DNA from: Clostridiales bacterium UBA7285
GTDB lineage: Bacteria > Bacillota > Clostridia > Peptostreptococcales > Anaerovoracaceae
Length of the DNA stretch: 44,496 nt
NCBI GenBank assembly: GCA_002472145.1
Contig: DKRJ01000030.1
Location: 1-44,496 of the forward strand
Direction: 5' to 3'
The notes under the pieces are model-generated. The model was not told the origin of the DNA. It saw only the letters and a program-made list of their open reading frames with translations, and searched no databases. Below, one piece after another: positions 26,809-34,855 of this stretch (its first letter is position 1; each line of letters begins with the position of its first letter). The translations under genes and the position numbers were made by a program.

Positions 26809-27084
26809 ATGTTAGAGAAAATGACCACCGAAAACTATAAGTTCTTCCAGCATAAGGCGTGCGAGTTCTTCCCGTGCCATCAGACGAACGACCCGGACAA
26901 CTTCAACTGCCTGTTCTGCTACTGCCCGCTGTACGCGCTCGGCGACAAATGCGGCGGAAACTTCAAATACCTCGAGAACGGCTTCAAGGACTGCTCCGGC
27001 TGCATGTTCCCGCACGTGCGCGCGAACTACGAAAAGATCATCGCCAGATATTCCGATATCATCGAACTCGCGAAAAAGAGATAG
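26809..27084 (+). CDS. Cysteine-rich small domain protein (PF04071-like)
   Basis: A 91-residue protein that almost certainly binds a metal. It opens with NYKFFQHKACEFFPCH and has eight or nine Cys arranged as C-x4-C...C-x2-C-x-C...C...C-x2-C (NCLFCYCPLY, DKCGG, KDCSGCMFPH). This matches the small family annotated as cysteine-rich small domain, found alone or fused to cobalamin-related proteins; its role is unknown. The start at 26809 has GAGGGA upstream; ATG 26821 (MTTENYKFF) is an alternative. The next gene starts nine bases after its stop, so the two are likely co-transcribed. Confidence 0.85.
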   Translation: MLEKMTTENYKFFQHKACEFFPCHQTNDPDNFNCLFCYCPLYALGDKCGGNFKYLENGFKDCSGCMFPHVRANYEKIIARYSDIIELAKKR

Positions 27085-27092
27085 AGAAAAAT

Positions 27093-27911
27093 ATGCCCGC
27101 AATATACGCACACCTCAAGTTCGGGCGCCTCGCGCAGGAGGCCGCTCCGGAAGACATCAAAACAATAATCGGCGCAAATCAAAAATTCTATAACTACGGC
27201 CTGCACGGCCCGGATATGTTTTTCTACAACAAGCCTTTCGCCAAAGGCGGCTCCGTGAAACTGGCGTCGGAGATCCACTACGCACCGGCCAGAGAGTTCT
27301 TTGCTCCGGCGGTCAAAATAATGGCGGCGGGCGGCAAAGACTCGAATGCGCTCGAGGCCTACCTTTACGGCTATGCGTGCCACTTTGCGCTGGATCGCGC
27401 CTGCCACAGTTACATCAGCAAAGTGATGAGCGCGACGGGAACGTCGCATTCAAAGGTCGAGTCGGACCTTGAGAAATATCTGATCCTGAAGGATCACGGC
27501 AGCTACAAGGCCATCGAATATACGGGGCACATCAAGCCGGACCGCTCAGTGACTGACGTGATCGCCGTGCTCTACCCGGGGACGTCGGCCGACGACGTCT
27601 ACACGTGCGCGAAACTCTTTGACCGGTACAGTTCGATGCTGTACGATCCGAGCGCTCTGCTGAAATTCGGAGCTCACGTGTTCTTCACTTTCGCCAAGGG
27701 AGGCAGGACCGTGTTCGATATGATAATACAGGGCAGTCCCGATCCGTCGCTGTTAAAATATGACAAAGCGCTGGAAAATAAACTGACCGCCGAAGTGAAT
27801 ACGGCGGTCGAGTTCATGCGAGAGGTCTCGGCGAAGTCGCCCGACGCGCTGGACGGGCGGTTCGACGATAACTTCGAAGCAAAAGAAGGCTGGGAAAATA
27901 TCGAGCTGTGA
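27093..27911 (+). CDS. Zinc-dependent phospholipase C family protein
   Basis: A 272-residue protein of the S1-P1/zinc-dependent phospholipase C fold (PF00882). The family's metal-binding His and Asp are visible in order: YAHLKFG near the start, YGLHGPDMFFY, EIHYAP and the helix YGYACHFALDRACHSYI. Members usually hydrolyse phospholipids or nucleic acids, but this type in Clostridia lacks a clear signal peptide and its substrate is unknown. The start at 27093 is only nine bases after the Cys-rich gene; upstream AGAGAAA is a modest ribosome-binding site. The stop codon lies inside the left arm of the terminator hairpin. Confidence 0.85.
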   Translation: MPAIYAHLKFGRLAQEAAPEDIKTIIGANQKFYNYGLHGPDMFFYNKPFAKGGSVKLASEIHYAPAREFFAPAVKIMAAGGKDSNALEAYLYGYACHFALDRACHSYISKVMSATGTSHSKVESDLEKYLILKDHGSYKAIEYTGHIKPDRSVTDVIAVLYPGTSADDVYTCAKLFDRYSSMLYDPSALLKFGAHVFFTFAKGGRTVFDMIIQGSPDPSLLKYDKALENKLTAEVNTAVEFMREVSAKSPDALDGRFDDNFEAKEGWENIEL

Positions 27912-27934
27912 ATTACTCACGGCTCCGTTTTTTT
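27903..27934 (+). terminator. Rho-independent terminator overlapping the stop codon
   Basis: GAGCTGTGA pairs with TCACGGCTC (9 bp with one G-U), loop ATTAC, then CG and seven T (27928-27934). The left arm consists of the last two codons plus the stop codon of the phospholipase gene. Confidence 0.9.
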
Positions 27935-28081
27935 CTGTTCATCAGAGCGCCAAAGCAGCGGCTGCAGCGGCTCCCACGCAGATCACGGCGGCCACGGTTC
28001 CTGTGGAGATCCTGTTGAGCCTGACCGGGTTCCGGTATATGAGATCTTTGACAGCGTATCGGTGCTCATGCTTTATCGAAC

Positions 28082-29401
28082 TCAGTTATCGCTGAACCCG
28101 ATGGTCCTGCGGATCAGTTTCTGCTTTACCGGCGGTTCGTCGCCGATAGTGAACGCTGCGCGGGCTTCCTCGAGGGCGGCGCTGCCCTTCGTTTCGTCCG
28201 CGGCGTAAATCTCGGCCAAAACATCGCCTGCTTTTACTTCGTCTCCGACCTTCGCCTTAAGCATGATGCCTGCGCCCGGGTCGATGGAGTCTTCCTTTTT
28301 CGCTCTCCCGGCTCCGGTGCGCTGTGACGCTTCGCCGATTTTCTCTGCTTCGATGGCCGTCACGAAGCCGCTCCGATCCGCTTTGACTTCCGCGGTGAGC
28401 GGATCGGACGGCAGGCGCGACACGTCCTCGACGACGCGCCCGTCGCCGCCCTGGGCTTCGATCATCTCGCGGAGTTTGGCCAGGGCGACGCCGCACGTGA
28501 CGGCCTCGCACGCCATCCGGCGGCCTTCCTCAGCGCTCCGCGCCTTGCCTCCCAGCATTATCATAACCCCGGCCTCGTGCATCGTGAGTTCCACGATATC
28601 CGCAGGCCCGCGCCCCTTAAGAGTCTCTATTACTTCCCTGACCTCGAGGGCGTTGCCGACGGCATAGCCCAGCGGCTGGTTCATATCCGTAATCGCGGCA
28701 GCCGTGCGTACGCCCGCCGCGCTCCCTATCCTGACCATCAGTTCCGCGAGCGCCAGCGCGTCCTCCTCCGTCTTCATGAACGCGCCGCTGCCGCACTTCA
28801 CGTCCAGCAGAATGGCGTCGCACCCGGAAGCCAGTTTTTTGCTCATGATGCTCGAGGAAATGAGGCTTAAGTTATCGATGGTTCCGGTCACGTCGCGCAG
28901 CGCGTAGAGTTTCTTGTCCGCCGGAGCGACCTCTGCGCTCTGGCCGATGACGGCGACGCCGATTTTGTTTACCTGCTCGAAGAACTCCTCCGGCTCAAGT
29001 TCCGTCCTGAACCCCGGTATGGACGCCAGTTTATCGACAGTGCCGCCGGTGAAGCCGAGGCCGCGGCCGCTCATCTTCGCAACGGGGACTCCGCACGCGG
29101 CCACGGTCGGAGCCACCGCAAGCGTCATTTTGTCGCCGACCCCGCCGGTGGAGTGTTTGTCGACCTTGACCCCGCGGATCGCGGATAGATCGACAGTCTC
29201 GCCGGAATTCCTCATGCAATCTGTCAGTGTGAACGTCTCCTCGTCGTTCATATGGCGGAACCATATCGCCATCAGCAGCGCGGACGCCTGATAGTCGGGG
29301 ATGTCACCGCGCGTGTAGCCGTCGACGAAGTACTTTATCTCGTCCTTCGTCAGAGCGCCGCCGTTTCGTTTTTTGATTATGATGTCATTCATGCTGAACA
29401 T
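28082..29401 (-). CDS. pdp: Pyrimidine-nucleoside phosphorylase
   Basis: Splits uridine, thymidine or deoxyuridine with phosphate into base and (deoxy)ribose 1-phosphate. The 439-residue product has the phosphate-binding signature KHSTGGVGDKMTL, SGRGLGFTGGTVDKL, MSKKLASGCDAILLDVKCGSGAFM and the C-terminal PYNP domain. It belongs to the family shared by DeoA and Pdp; length and Gram-positive context favour Pdp. AGGAG lies before the ATG at 29401; ATG 29392 is an alternative. It follows deoB by 68 bp, so the deoxyribose phosphate product can be converted by DeoB. Confidence 0.95.
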   Translation of the reverse strand: MFSMNDIIIKKRNGGALTKDEIKYFVDGYTRGDIPDYQASALLMAIWFRHMNDEETFTLTDCMRNSGETVDLSAIRGVKVDKHSTGGVGDKMTLAVAPTVAACGVPVAKMSGRGLGFTGGTVDKLASIPGFRTELEPEEFFEQVNKIGVAVIGQSAEVAPADKKLYALRDVTGTIDNLSLISSSIMSKKLASGCDAILLDVKCGSGAFMKTEEDALALAELMVRIGSAAGVRTAAAITDMNQPLGYAVGNALEVREVIETLKGRGPADIVELTMHEAGVMIMLGGKARSAEEGRRMACEAVTCGVALAKLREMIEAQGGDGRVVEDVSRLPSDPLTAEVKADRSGFVTAIEAEKIGEASQRTGAGRAKKEDSIDPGAGIMLKAKVGDEVKAGDVLAEIYAADETKGSAALEEARAAFTIGDEPPVKQKLIRRTIGFSDN

Positions 29402-29469
29402 AGCCGAACTCCTAAACTGTGATAATTATGCCGGGGGCGCAGGCCCGCGGCGGAAATGCTGCCATAACT

Positions 29470-30657
29470 CTATTTCAGGATATCCTTCAGGAAACTTGCG
29501 CCGATAGCCGGCGCCGCCGCTCCCAGATAGTCCGCTATAGTCGCGCCGATGTCCGCGAACGTCCCGCGCGTGCCCAGATTCACGCCCGCGCGCACGCCGG
29601 CTCCGAACGCCACCAGCGGAGTGTACTCGCGCGTGTGGTCGAATCCGGAATGCACCGGATCGTTTCCGTGGTCGGCCGTCAGCATCATGATGTCGCCCTT
29701 GCGCATCGCGCTCTTTAGTTCAGGCAGGCGAGCGTCGAACTCCATGATGGCTTTGCCGTATCCTTCCGGGTCGCGCCTGTGGCCGTACTTGGAATCGAAG
29801 TCCACCAGGTTCGTAAATATGATACCGTCCTTAGTCTTTGCCATCGCTTCGAGGGTTTTGTCGACGCCGTCCATGTTATCGTCCGTGTGGACCCAGTCGG
29901 AGATGCCTTTTCCGTTATATATGTCGTGGATCTTTCCGACCGCGTAGATCTCCTGACCTGCGGCTTTGATCATGTCAAGCACCGTGCCCTGAGGTGGAGT
30001 CACCGCGTAGTCGCGCCTGTCTGACGTGCGCACGCGCTTCCCGTTCTCGATGACGTACGGACGCGCTATTACCCTGCCGCACGCCCATTTGCCCTGAAGC
30101 AGACCGCGGGCCACTTCGCAGATGTGATATAGTTCCTCCAGCGGGATGACGGCGGTATTCGCGGCGATCTGGAACACGCTGTCCGCCGAGGTGTAGACGA
30201 TCGGCTTCCCGGTCTTTTCGTGCTCGTCGCCGAGTTTTTCGATTATGACCGTTCCCGACTCCGGATAGTTCCCGATCACCTCGCGGCCAATCGCTTTTTC
30301 GAACGTTTTGATGAATTCCTCGGGGAACCCGTCGGGATATGTCTTAAAAGGCGTCGTGGTCTCGATACCGGTGATCTCCCAGTGCCCGGTGATGGTGTCT
30401 TTACCGGCCGAAAGTTCGCGCATCCTGCCAAACGATCCCGTCGGGTGATCTACGGCGAACTTTCCGCTTCCTCCGCAGATCCCGTCGATGTTCCCAAGTC
30501 CTAGAGCAGACAGTTCAGGCACTTTAAATCTGCCGCCGAGCCTCTCGGCGATATGACCGAAGGTGTCCGCTCCCTTATCGCCGAATTTTTCGGCATCCGG
30601 GGCCTCACCGATGCCCATGCTGTCTAAAACTATCAGTATCACGCGTTTTTCGCTCAT
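29470..30657 (-). CDS. deoB: Phosphopentomutase
   Basis: Interconverts (deoxy)ribose 1-phosphate and 5-phosphate, using two Mn ions. The 395-residue product is of the alkaline-phosphatase superfamily: LDSMGIGEAPDA (metal Asp), GHWEITGIETTTPF, YTSADSVFQIAA (phosphorylated Thr region), DFDSKYGHRRD and LTADHGNDPVHSGFDHTREY (metal ligands). The frame is open to 30672, but the upstream codons are themselves the ribosome-binding site (GGAGG eight bases before 30657). It acts with the downstream pdp in nucleoside salvage. Confidence 0.97.
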   Translation of the reverse strand: MSEKRVILIVLDSMGIGEAPDAEKFGDKGADTFGHIAERLGGRFKVPELSALGLGNIDGICGGSGKFAVDHPTGSFGRMRELSAGKDTITGHWEITGIETTTPFKTYPDGFPEEFIKTFEKAIGREVIGNYPESGTVIIEKLGDEHEKTGKPIVYTSADSVFQIAANTAVIPLEELYHICEVARGLLQGKWACGRVIARPYVIENGKRVRTSDRRDYAVTPPQGTVLDMIKAAGQEIYAVGKIHDIYNGKGISDWVHTDDNMDGVDKTLEAMAKTKDGIIFTNLVDFDSKYGHRRDPEGYGKAIMEFDARLPELKSAMRKGDIMMLTADHGNDPVHSGFDHTREYTPLVAFGAGVRAGVNLGTRGTFADIGATIADYLGAAAPAIGASFLKDILK

Positions 30658-30703
30658 TTTCATTTCCTCCATGCGGGACGTGCTGCTGCCGGGCCGCCGG
30701 TTT

Positions 30704-31399
30704 TCAAATTATCTTCACCGGCCGCGCATCGACGTAATCCAGCGATACAAGTTTATACTCGACTCCGTTCAATATTCCTTTATACCCGTTTTTCCAGACG
30801 TCGGCTCCGTGGAGATGGCCGTAGACGCACACGCTCACGCCGTACTCGGAGAGCACCTCCGTGAATCCGGAAGGGGCGAAATTATCGTTCGTCGGCGGGT
30901 AGTGCAGCGAGGCTATGATCGTCTCAGCGCCGCGCGCCTTCGCGTCGTCCAGAGACATCCTGAGCCTGAGGATCTCGCGTGTATATATCTTTTCGTCGTG
31001 CTCGTCAAAGCCCTCCGTCCCGGGGCAGATCCAGCCTCTCGTGCCGCAGATCGCGGTTTTGCCGACCATATAGCAGTCGTTCTGAAGGAAAGTGATGCCG
31101 TCGGAGATGGCGTTGAGTTTAGATTTTGAAGTCCACCAGAGGTCATGGTTGCCCTTTGCGACGACTTTATGCCCCGGCAGCGAGTCGATCCACCTGAAAT
31201 CGGCGAGCGCCTCGTCCAGTTTCAGCCCCCACGAGATGTCCCCGCAGAGTATGACGGTGTCGTCGTTTGCGATCTCCTCTATCCAGTTCTTTTTCAGCCG
31301 TTCTGCGTGGTCCACCCACCCTTCACCGAAGATGTCCATCGGCTTGCTGATGCGCGGGTCCGTCGAAAGGTGCAGGTCTCCTATAGCAAATATGCTCAA
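30704..31399 (-). CDS. Metallophosphoesterase (calcineurin-like)
   Basis: A 231-residue cytoplasmic two-metal phosphoesterase. All five motifs are visible: GDLHLS, GDISWG, GNHDLWW, LHYPP and GHLHG. Length is typical of the small stand-alone type whose substrate is unknown. The start codon is TTG at 31399: it has AGGAG ten bases upstream, and the protein then begins SIFAIGDLHLS as expected. It starts 16 bp after the rmuC stop codon and is followed by deoB 46 bp later, so all four genes of this run are probably one operon. Confidence 0.88.
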   Translation of the reverse strand: MSIFAIGDLHLSTDPRISKPMDIFGEGWVDHAERLKKNWIEEIANDDTVILCGDISWGLKLDEALADFRWIDSLPGHKVVAKGNHDLWWTSKSKLNAISDGITFLQNDCYMVGKTAICGTRGWICPGTEGFDEHDEKIYTREILRLRMSLDDAKARGAETIIASLHYPPTNDNFAPSGFTEVLSEYGVSVCVYGHLHGADVWKNGYKGILNGVEYKLVSLDYVDARPVKII

Positions 31400-31415
31400 G
31401 GTTCAGGTTCTCCTA

Positions 31416-32741
31416 TCAATCGTCTAACAAAGCCGAGGCGCTAGCGTCGTCCAGACTCTCGACCTTGCTGAGTTTGCGCTGTATCTGTCTCGTGCGCGTT
31501 CCCACGAGCTCGTCGAGCTGGCTGTTCGCCTGGCTCAGGCTGTTCTGCGCCTTGGTGAGCGTCGTTTCGAATTTGGCAAATTCCGTCTTTACCGCCCCGA
31601 GCACTTTCCAGACCTCGTTTGAATTTTTCTGGATCGCGAGCGTGCGGAATCCCATCTGCAGGCTGTTCAAAAGCGATCCCATCGTGGTAGGCCCGGCGAT
31701 GTTCACGTGATATTCGCGCTGCAGTATCTCGATCATCCCGTCCTGAACGATCTCGGCGTAAAGCCCCTCGAACGGCACGAACAAAATGCCGAATTCGGTC
31801 GTGTTAGGCGGGTCGATGTATTTGTCGCGTATGTCCTTTGCCTCGCTCTTGACGACCGTCTCAAGCTGCTTTTTCGCCTGTTTCACGCGCTCCGGATCGG
31901 CAGTCTCATACGCGTCCAGCAGGTTCTGGTAAGTGTCGCCCGGGAATTTTGCGTCTATCGGAAGATAGCATACGGATCCGTCGTCGGCGCCGGGCAGCCT
32001 GATCGCGTATTCCACGCGGTCGCGGGATCCCGGTTTTGTCGCGACGTTCTCTTCATATTGATCCGGAGACATGATCTGCTCCAGGATGCTCCCGAGCTGT
32101 ACCTCGCCGAGGATCCCTCTCGTCTTCACGTTCGACAAAACCTTCTTCAGGTCGCCGACGCCCGTCGCCAGAGTCTGCATCTCGCCCAGCCCTTTATATA
32201 CCTCCTCGAGCCTTTCGTTTACGAGCCGGAAGGATGAGGATATCCTGTCGTTTAACGTCTTCTGCAGTTTTTCGTCGACTGTCTCGCGCATCTGATCGAG
32301 CTTAGCGTTGTTATCGTTCCTCAGATCGGTCAGCTGACGCTCCACCGTCTGGCGCAGTTCTTCTATCTTCTTATCGTTTGTCTTGCCAAAATCGGCCACG
32401 GCTTCGTTCATCTCGCGAAGTCTCTCGTTCTGCGCTCTAATCTGATCGCCCTGCAGTTTCGCCTGCTCGTTCTGCCGTAAAGCCTGTTCGCTCTGGGCCT
32501 TTGCGATCGTCTCGCCGTAAGTTTTAAAAGAATTCTGGATGTTCTCGGCTGTCTCGCGCCGCGAGCCGTCTATGTCGTCCCGCAGTTCTTCGCGCAGGGA
32601 CTGGATCTTCTCCTCGGTAACAGCGTCTTTCTGACTTTCCTTCAGTTTTCTCGAGCCTGAAAGCGTCGCGGCGAGCGCGATGACAGATATTACAAATGTG
32701 GCCGCCAAAAGCGATACGACGGCAATCTCAAACGTTCCCAT
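31416..32741 (-). CDS. rmuC: RmuC family DNA recombination protein
   Basis: RmuC is thought to be a membrane-tethered nuclease-like protein that limits DNA inversions and rearrangements. The 441-residue product has an N-terminal membrane helix (about residues 5-27), a long Glu/Gln/Arg-rich coiled coil (about 30-190) and the RmuC domain (about 195-400), with GILGEVQLGSILEQI, YLPIDAKFPGD and EFGILFVPFEGLYAE. The DAK within it is a PD-(D/E)XK-like core. A perfect AAAGGAGG site precedes the ATG. The presence of RmuC is notable next to so many tandem arrays, though it is a common gene. Confidence 0.95.
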   Translation of the reverse strand: MGTFEIAVVSLLAATFVISVIALAATLSGSRKLKESQKDAVTEEKIQSLREELRDDIDGSRRETAENIQNSFKTYGETIAKAQSEQALRQNEQAKLQGDQIRAQNERLREMNEAVADFGKTNDKKIEELRQTVERQLTDLRNDNNAKLDQMRETVDEKLQKTLNDRISSSFRLVNERLEEVYKGLGEMQTLATGVGDLKKVLSNVKTRGILGEVQLGSILEQIMSPDQYEENVATKPGSRDRVEYAIRLPGADDGSVCYLPIDAKFPGDTYQNLLDAYETADPERVKQAKKQLETVVKSEAKDIRDKYIDPPNTTEFGILFVPFEGLYAEIVQDGMIEILQREYHVNIAGPTTMGSLLNSLQMGFRTLAIQKNSNEVWKVLGAVKTEFAKFETTLTKAQNSLSQANSQLDELVGTRTRQIQRKLSKVESLDDASASALLDD

Positions 32742-32817
32742 CTGAAAACCTCCTTTGATTATGATACTATTTTTTCGCCGTGCCGTCTATTTCCCCGCTG
32801 CGGGTATCGCAGTGAAA

Positions 32818-32890
32818 AACTTTGGAGATGCCTAAAAAAACTTTAAATAGCCAAAAAAATTTGGATAACCAAAAAACTTTGGATAGCCAA
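32818..32890. repeat. About 19-bp AT-rich tandem repeat upstream of rmuC
   Basis: Four degenerate copies of a CTTTGGATAGCCAAAAAA-type unit. Each holds a small inverted repeat (TTTGG...CCAAA). It lies between the adhesin terminator and the rmuC promoter region. No good rmuC promoter was found. Confidence 0.8.
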
Positions 32891-32916
32891 AGAAAAAGGC
32901 AGCCGCTTCGGCTGCC
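32890..32916 (-). terminator. Terminator of the adhesin gene
   Basis: GGCAGCCG pairs perfectly with CGGCTGCC around a three-base loop (32898-32916), followed on the minus strand by TTTTTCTTT. It is 66 bp after the adhesin stop. A second small hairpin, CTGATTT/AAATCAG, lies at 32951-32966. Confidence 0.88.
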
Positions 32917-32981
32917 CTTCCCTGATCCTCCTTATTTCATGGAACCTGCAACTGATTTCAAAATCAGGAGAATCGATGTAT

Positions 32982-34186
32982 TCAGTCGCGATATCCGGCT
33001 CTCTTGCGGAGCGCTATGGCGCATCCCGCCGAAAGTGCGAGCAGAACCAGAAGGATTTCGTACGACGTCCCGTCGCCGGTATCCGGTTTTTGTGATTTGT
33101 CTTCTTCAGGTTTTTCCGGCTTGTTATCTTCAGGCTTTTCCGGTTTGTCTTCTTCAGGTTTTTCCTCTTCGAACGTGTTCTTCATCGTCCCGTTGTCTGA
33201 AACGGTGGAGTTATCGGCGGTTTATCCTCTTCCCGAAGGGATGTTCTCGACTACGCTGTACGTCCCGTTGATCGCAGGAAGTTCTGAGTACGTTACGGTC
33301 CACTTGTTCGCGTCAGATGCGTCTGCCGTGATCGTCGGCGCATATCCGGTGACCGTCGTCGTCTGTCCGTTCACGGTCTGCTGGAGCGTCAGCCACTTTC
33401 CGAAGTAGTCATTGCTCTGCCGATCGCTGCTCGGACGCTTGTTCGCCGTGTCGTTGTTGTCGCTCCATACCTTGTTGATCGTTATCGACGTCGTCTGCGA
33501 CGGCTCGGCGCGGAGCAGATTCTGGTACTGAGTGCTACCGGTATCGGCGTCCGTTGTGGTATAGAGATCGAGGGAATAATTGTCAGGATAATCAGCTGTT
33601 CCCTGAGCTTTGGCCAGGAGAGCCTGTGCTGCGTTGTACATTCTCTGTGCGCTAGCATTTGAAGCGGAACCGCCGGTAAACGTAAATTCATCGATAGGTG
33701 AAACATTATTATCGGTGAAATACCAGAGCACCTTCTGCGTCACGGTCCTGAACTCGTCATCTGTCAGATTGTATGTAGTCTTGAAACCGCTTTTATCGCT
33801 CGGATAACCGTGATACATGGTCATCAGGACGGCTTTTTTTAGGTCTTCCTCCGACATCGTGCTCTGCACTCCAGCGGCATATTCGGCGAATTGAGCCGCT
33901 GTCGCGTCGGAAAGTTTAGTGTAGGCAGGTTCTTTTGGAAGAGTTGATGGTCTGTGCTCCCCCGGCCACTGTTTCAGTCTGTTAAAGCAGTACGCCACGC
34001 TGTCGGTCCCGGCCGGGTCATGGATGGATATCGACTGCACCTGACCGATGGTGTTGCTTGCGGAGTCCGCGTAGTAAACGTCTTCCGCGTTCGCTACGTC
34101 AGAAAATTCCGGGAGCGCGGGGATAAGCACCGCCGCGAGCAGAGCCGCTATAGCGGTCACTGAAAGAAACCTGTGTTTTTCTTCAT
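32982..34186 (-). pseudogene. Broken thioester (TED) / Cna-B cell-surface adhesin
   Basis: Reconstructed, this is a 401-residue sortase-type surface protein. The order is signal peptide (MKKKHRFLSVTAIAALLAAV...), thioester domain with Cys in AYCFN and Gln in VTQKVLWYF (the TQxA motif), one Cna-B domain (INKVWSDNN to YSVVEN), a Pro/Lys/Glu stalk, an anchor KPDTGD, a hydrophobic helix and a basic tail. Two lesions break it. The ATG with the good GGAGAA site (34186) is followed by a five-A run (34180-34176) that is one base short, shifting the frame. A TAA lies at 33224-33222, just where Tyr is expected in GYTADN. Only a GTG at 34217, poorly placed after its ribosome-binding site, would read through the first lesion. 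Confidence 0.85.
33099..33170. repeat. 24-bp tandem repeat encoding the adhesin stalk
   Basis: Three 24-bp units start at 33099, 33123 and 33147, encoding EDKPEKPE-type octapeptides that would span the cell wall. Confidence 0.88.
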
Positions 34187-34253
34187 TTTCAGTTCTCCTT
34201 CCGCGCGGAGATGTCACCCTCCGCCGTAGTCCGGGTCAAACGCCGGTGCGAAC

Positions 34254-34282
34254 AAAAAGCAGACCGACGCCGGGCTGCTTTT
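34254..34282 (-). terminator. Terminator of the aromatic operon
   Basis: AAAAGCAG pairs with CTGCTTTT, with a further CCG/CGG inner stem across one mismatch and a GCGT loop. On the minus strand it ends in TTTTTG, about 70 bp after the aroQ stop codon. The A and T runs on both sides would let it work in both directions. The 134-bp gap to the adhesin holds no clear adhesin promoter. Confidence 0.85.
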
Positions 34283-34351
34283 CAATATTACCGTATAAAT
34301 AGGACAATTGAACAAATAATAACGGAAAATAAGTAAAATGAGTACCGATTT

Positions 34352-34786
34352 TTATAATTCCATCAGAATCCTTATCGCGTGGGCGTATCCTTCTATCCCC
34401 TCGCCCGTGACGACAGCGCACGCGGCCTCCCTGACATATGAGACCTGCCTGAAATCCTCGCGCTTTGAAACGTCCGAGATATGCACCTCTACGGTCGGTA
34501 TCCCGACCGCTTTAAGCGCGTCGAGGATCGCCACGCTCGTATGAGTGTAGGCGGCCGGATTTATCACGATCGCGTCGTACTTTCCGTACGCGTCCTGTAT
34601 CGCATCGACGAGGTCGCCCTCGTGATTTGACTGATAGAATTCTACGGCGGCCCCCGATTCATCCGCCTGCTTCACAGCCGCGGCGACGAGATCCTCATAC
34701 GTCTCTCTCCCGTAGATCTCAGGTTCCCTGATGCCGAGCATATTGATGTTCGGCCCGTTGATGATCAAGATCTTCTTTTTCTCCAT
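34352..34786 (-). CDS. aroQ: Type II 3-dehydroquinate dehydratase
   Basis: Third step of the shikimate pathway: dehydrates 3-dehydroquinate to 3-dehydroshikimate. The 144-residue product has INGPNINMLGIREPEIYG (with the catalytic Tyr), FYQSNHEGDLVD, VINPAAYTHTSVAI (Asn and the catalytic His) and VHISDVSKREDFR. This is the dodecameric type II enzyme. The start at 34786 fits the family. A start at 34840 would add 18 residues made of six-residue repeats; both ATGs have the same ribosome-binding site, because the site is itself repeated. Last gene of the operon. Confidence 0.96.
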   Translation of the reverse strand: MEKKKILIINGPNINMLGIREPEIYGRETYEDLVAAAVKQADESGAAVEFYQSNHEGDLVDAIQDAYGKYDAIVINPAAYTHTSVAILDALKAVGIPTVEVHISDVSKREDFRQVSYVREAACAVVTGEGIEGYAHAIRILMEL

Positions 34787-34855
34787 TTGCCGCTCCTCAG
34801 ATATTTGCCGCTCCTCAGACTTTTGCCGCCCATCAGACATTTGCCGCCCCTCAGA
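34784..34855 (-). repeat. 18-bp tandem repeat of the aroQ ribosome-binding site and start codon
   Basis: Four exact-length 18-bp units span 34855 to 34784. On the minus strand each reads TCTGAGGAGCGGCAAATG with few changes. Each holds a TGA (or TGAT), a GAGGAG-type site and an ATG position (ATG, AAG, ATA, ATG in order). The first unit includes the pheA stop codon. Confidence 0.95.

Noticed and set aside
27945..28084. Small minus-strand frame after pdp encoding a basic stretch and a hydrophobic Ala-rich end
   Set aside because: It has no ATG, GTG or TTG start and no ribosome-binding site. It might be a remnant of a membrane protein, but this cannot be supported.
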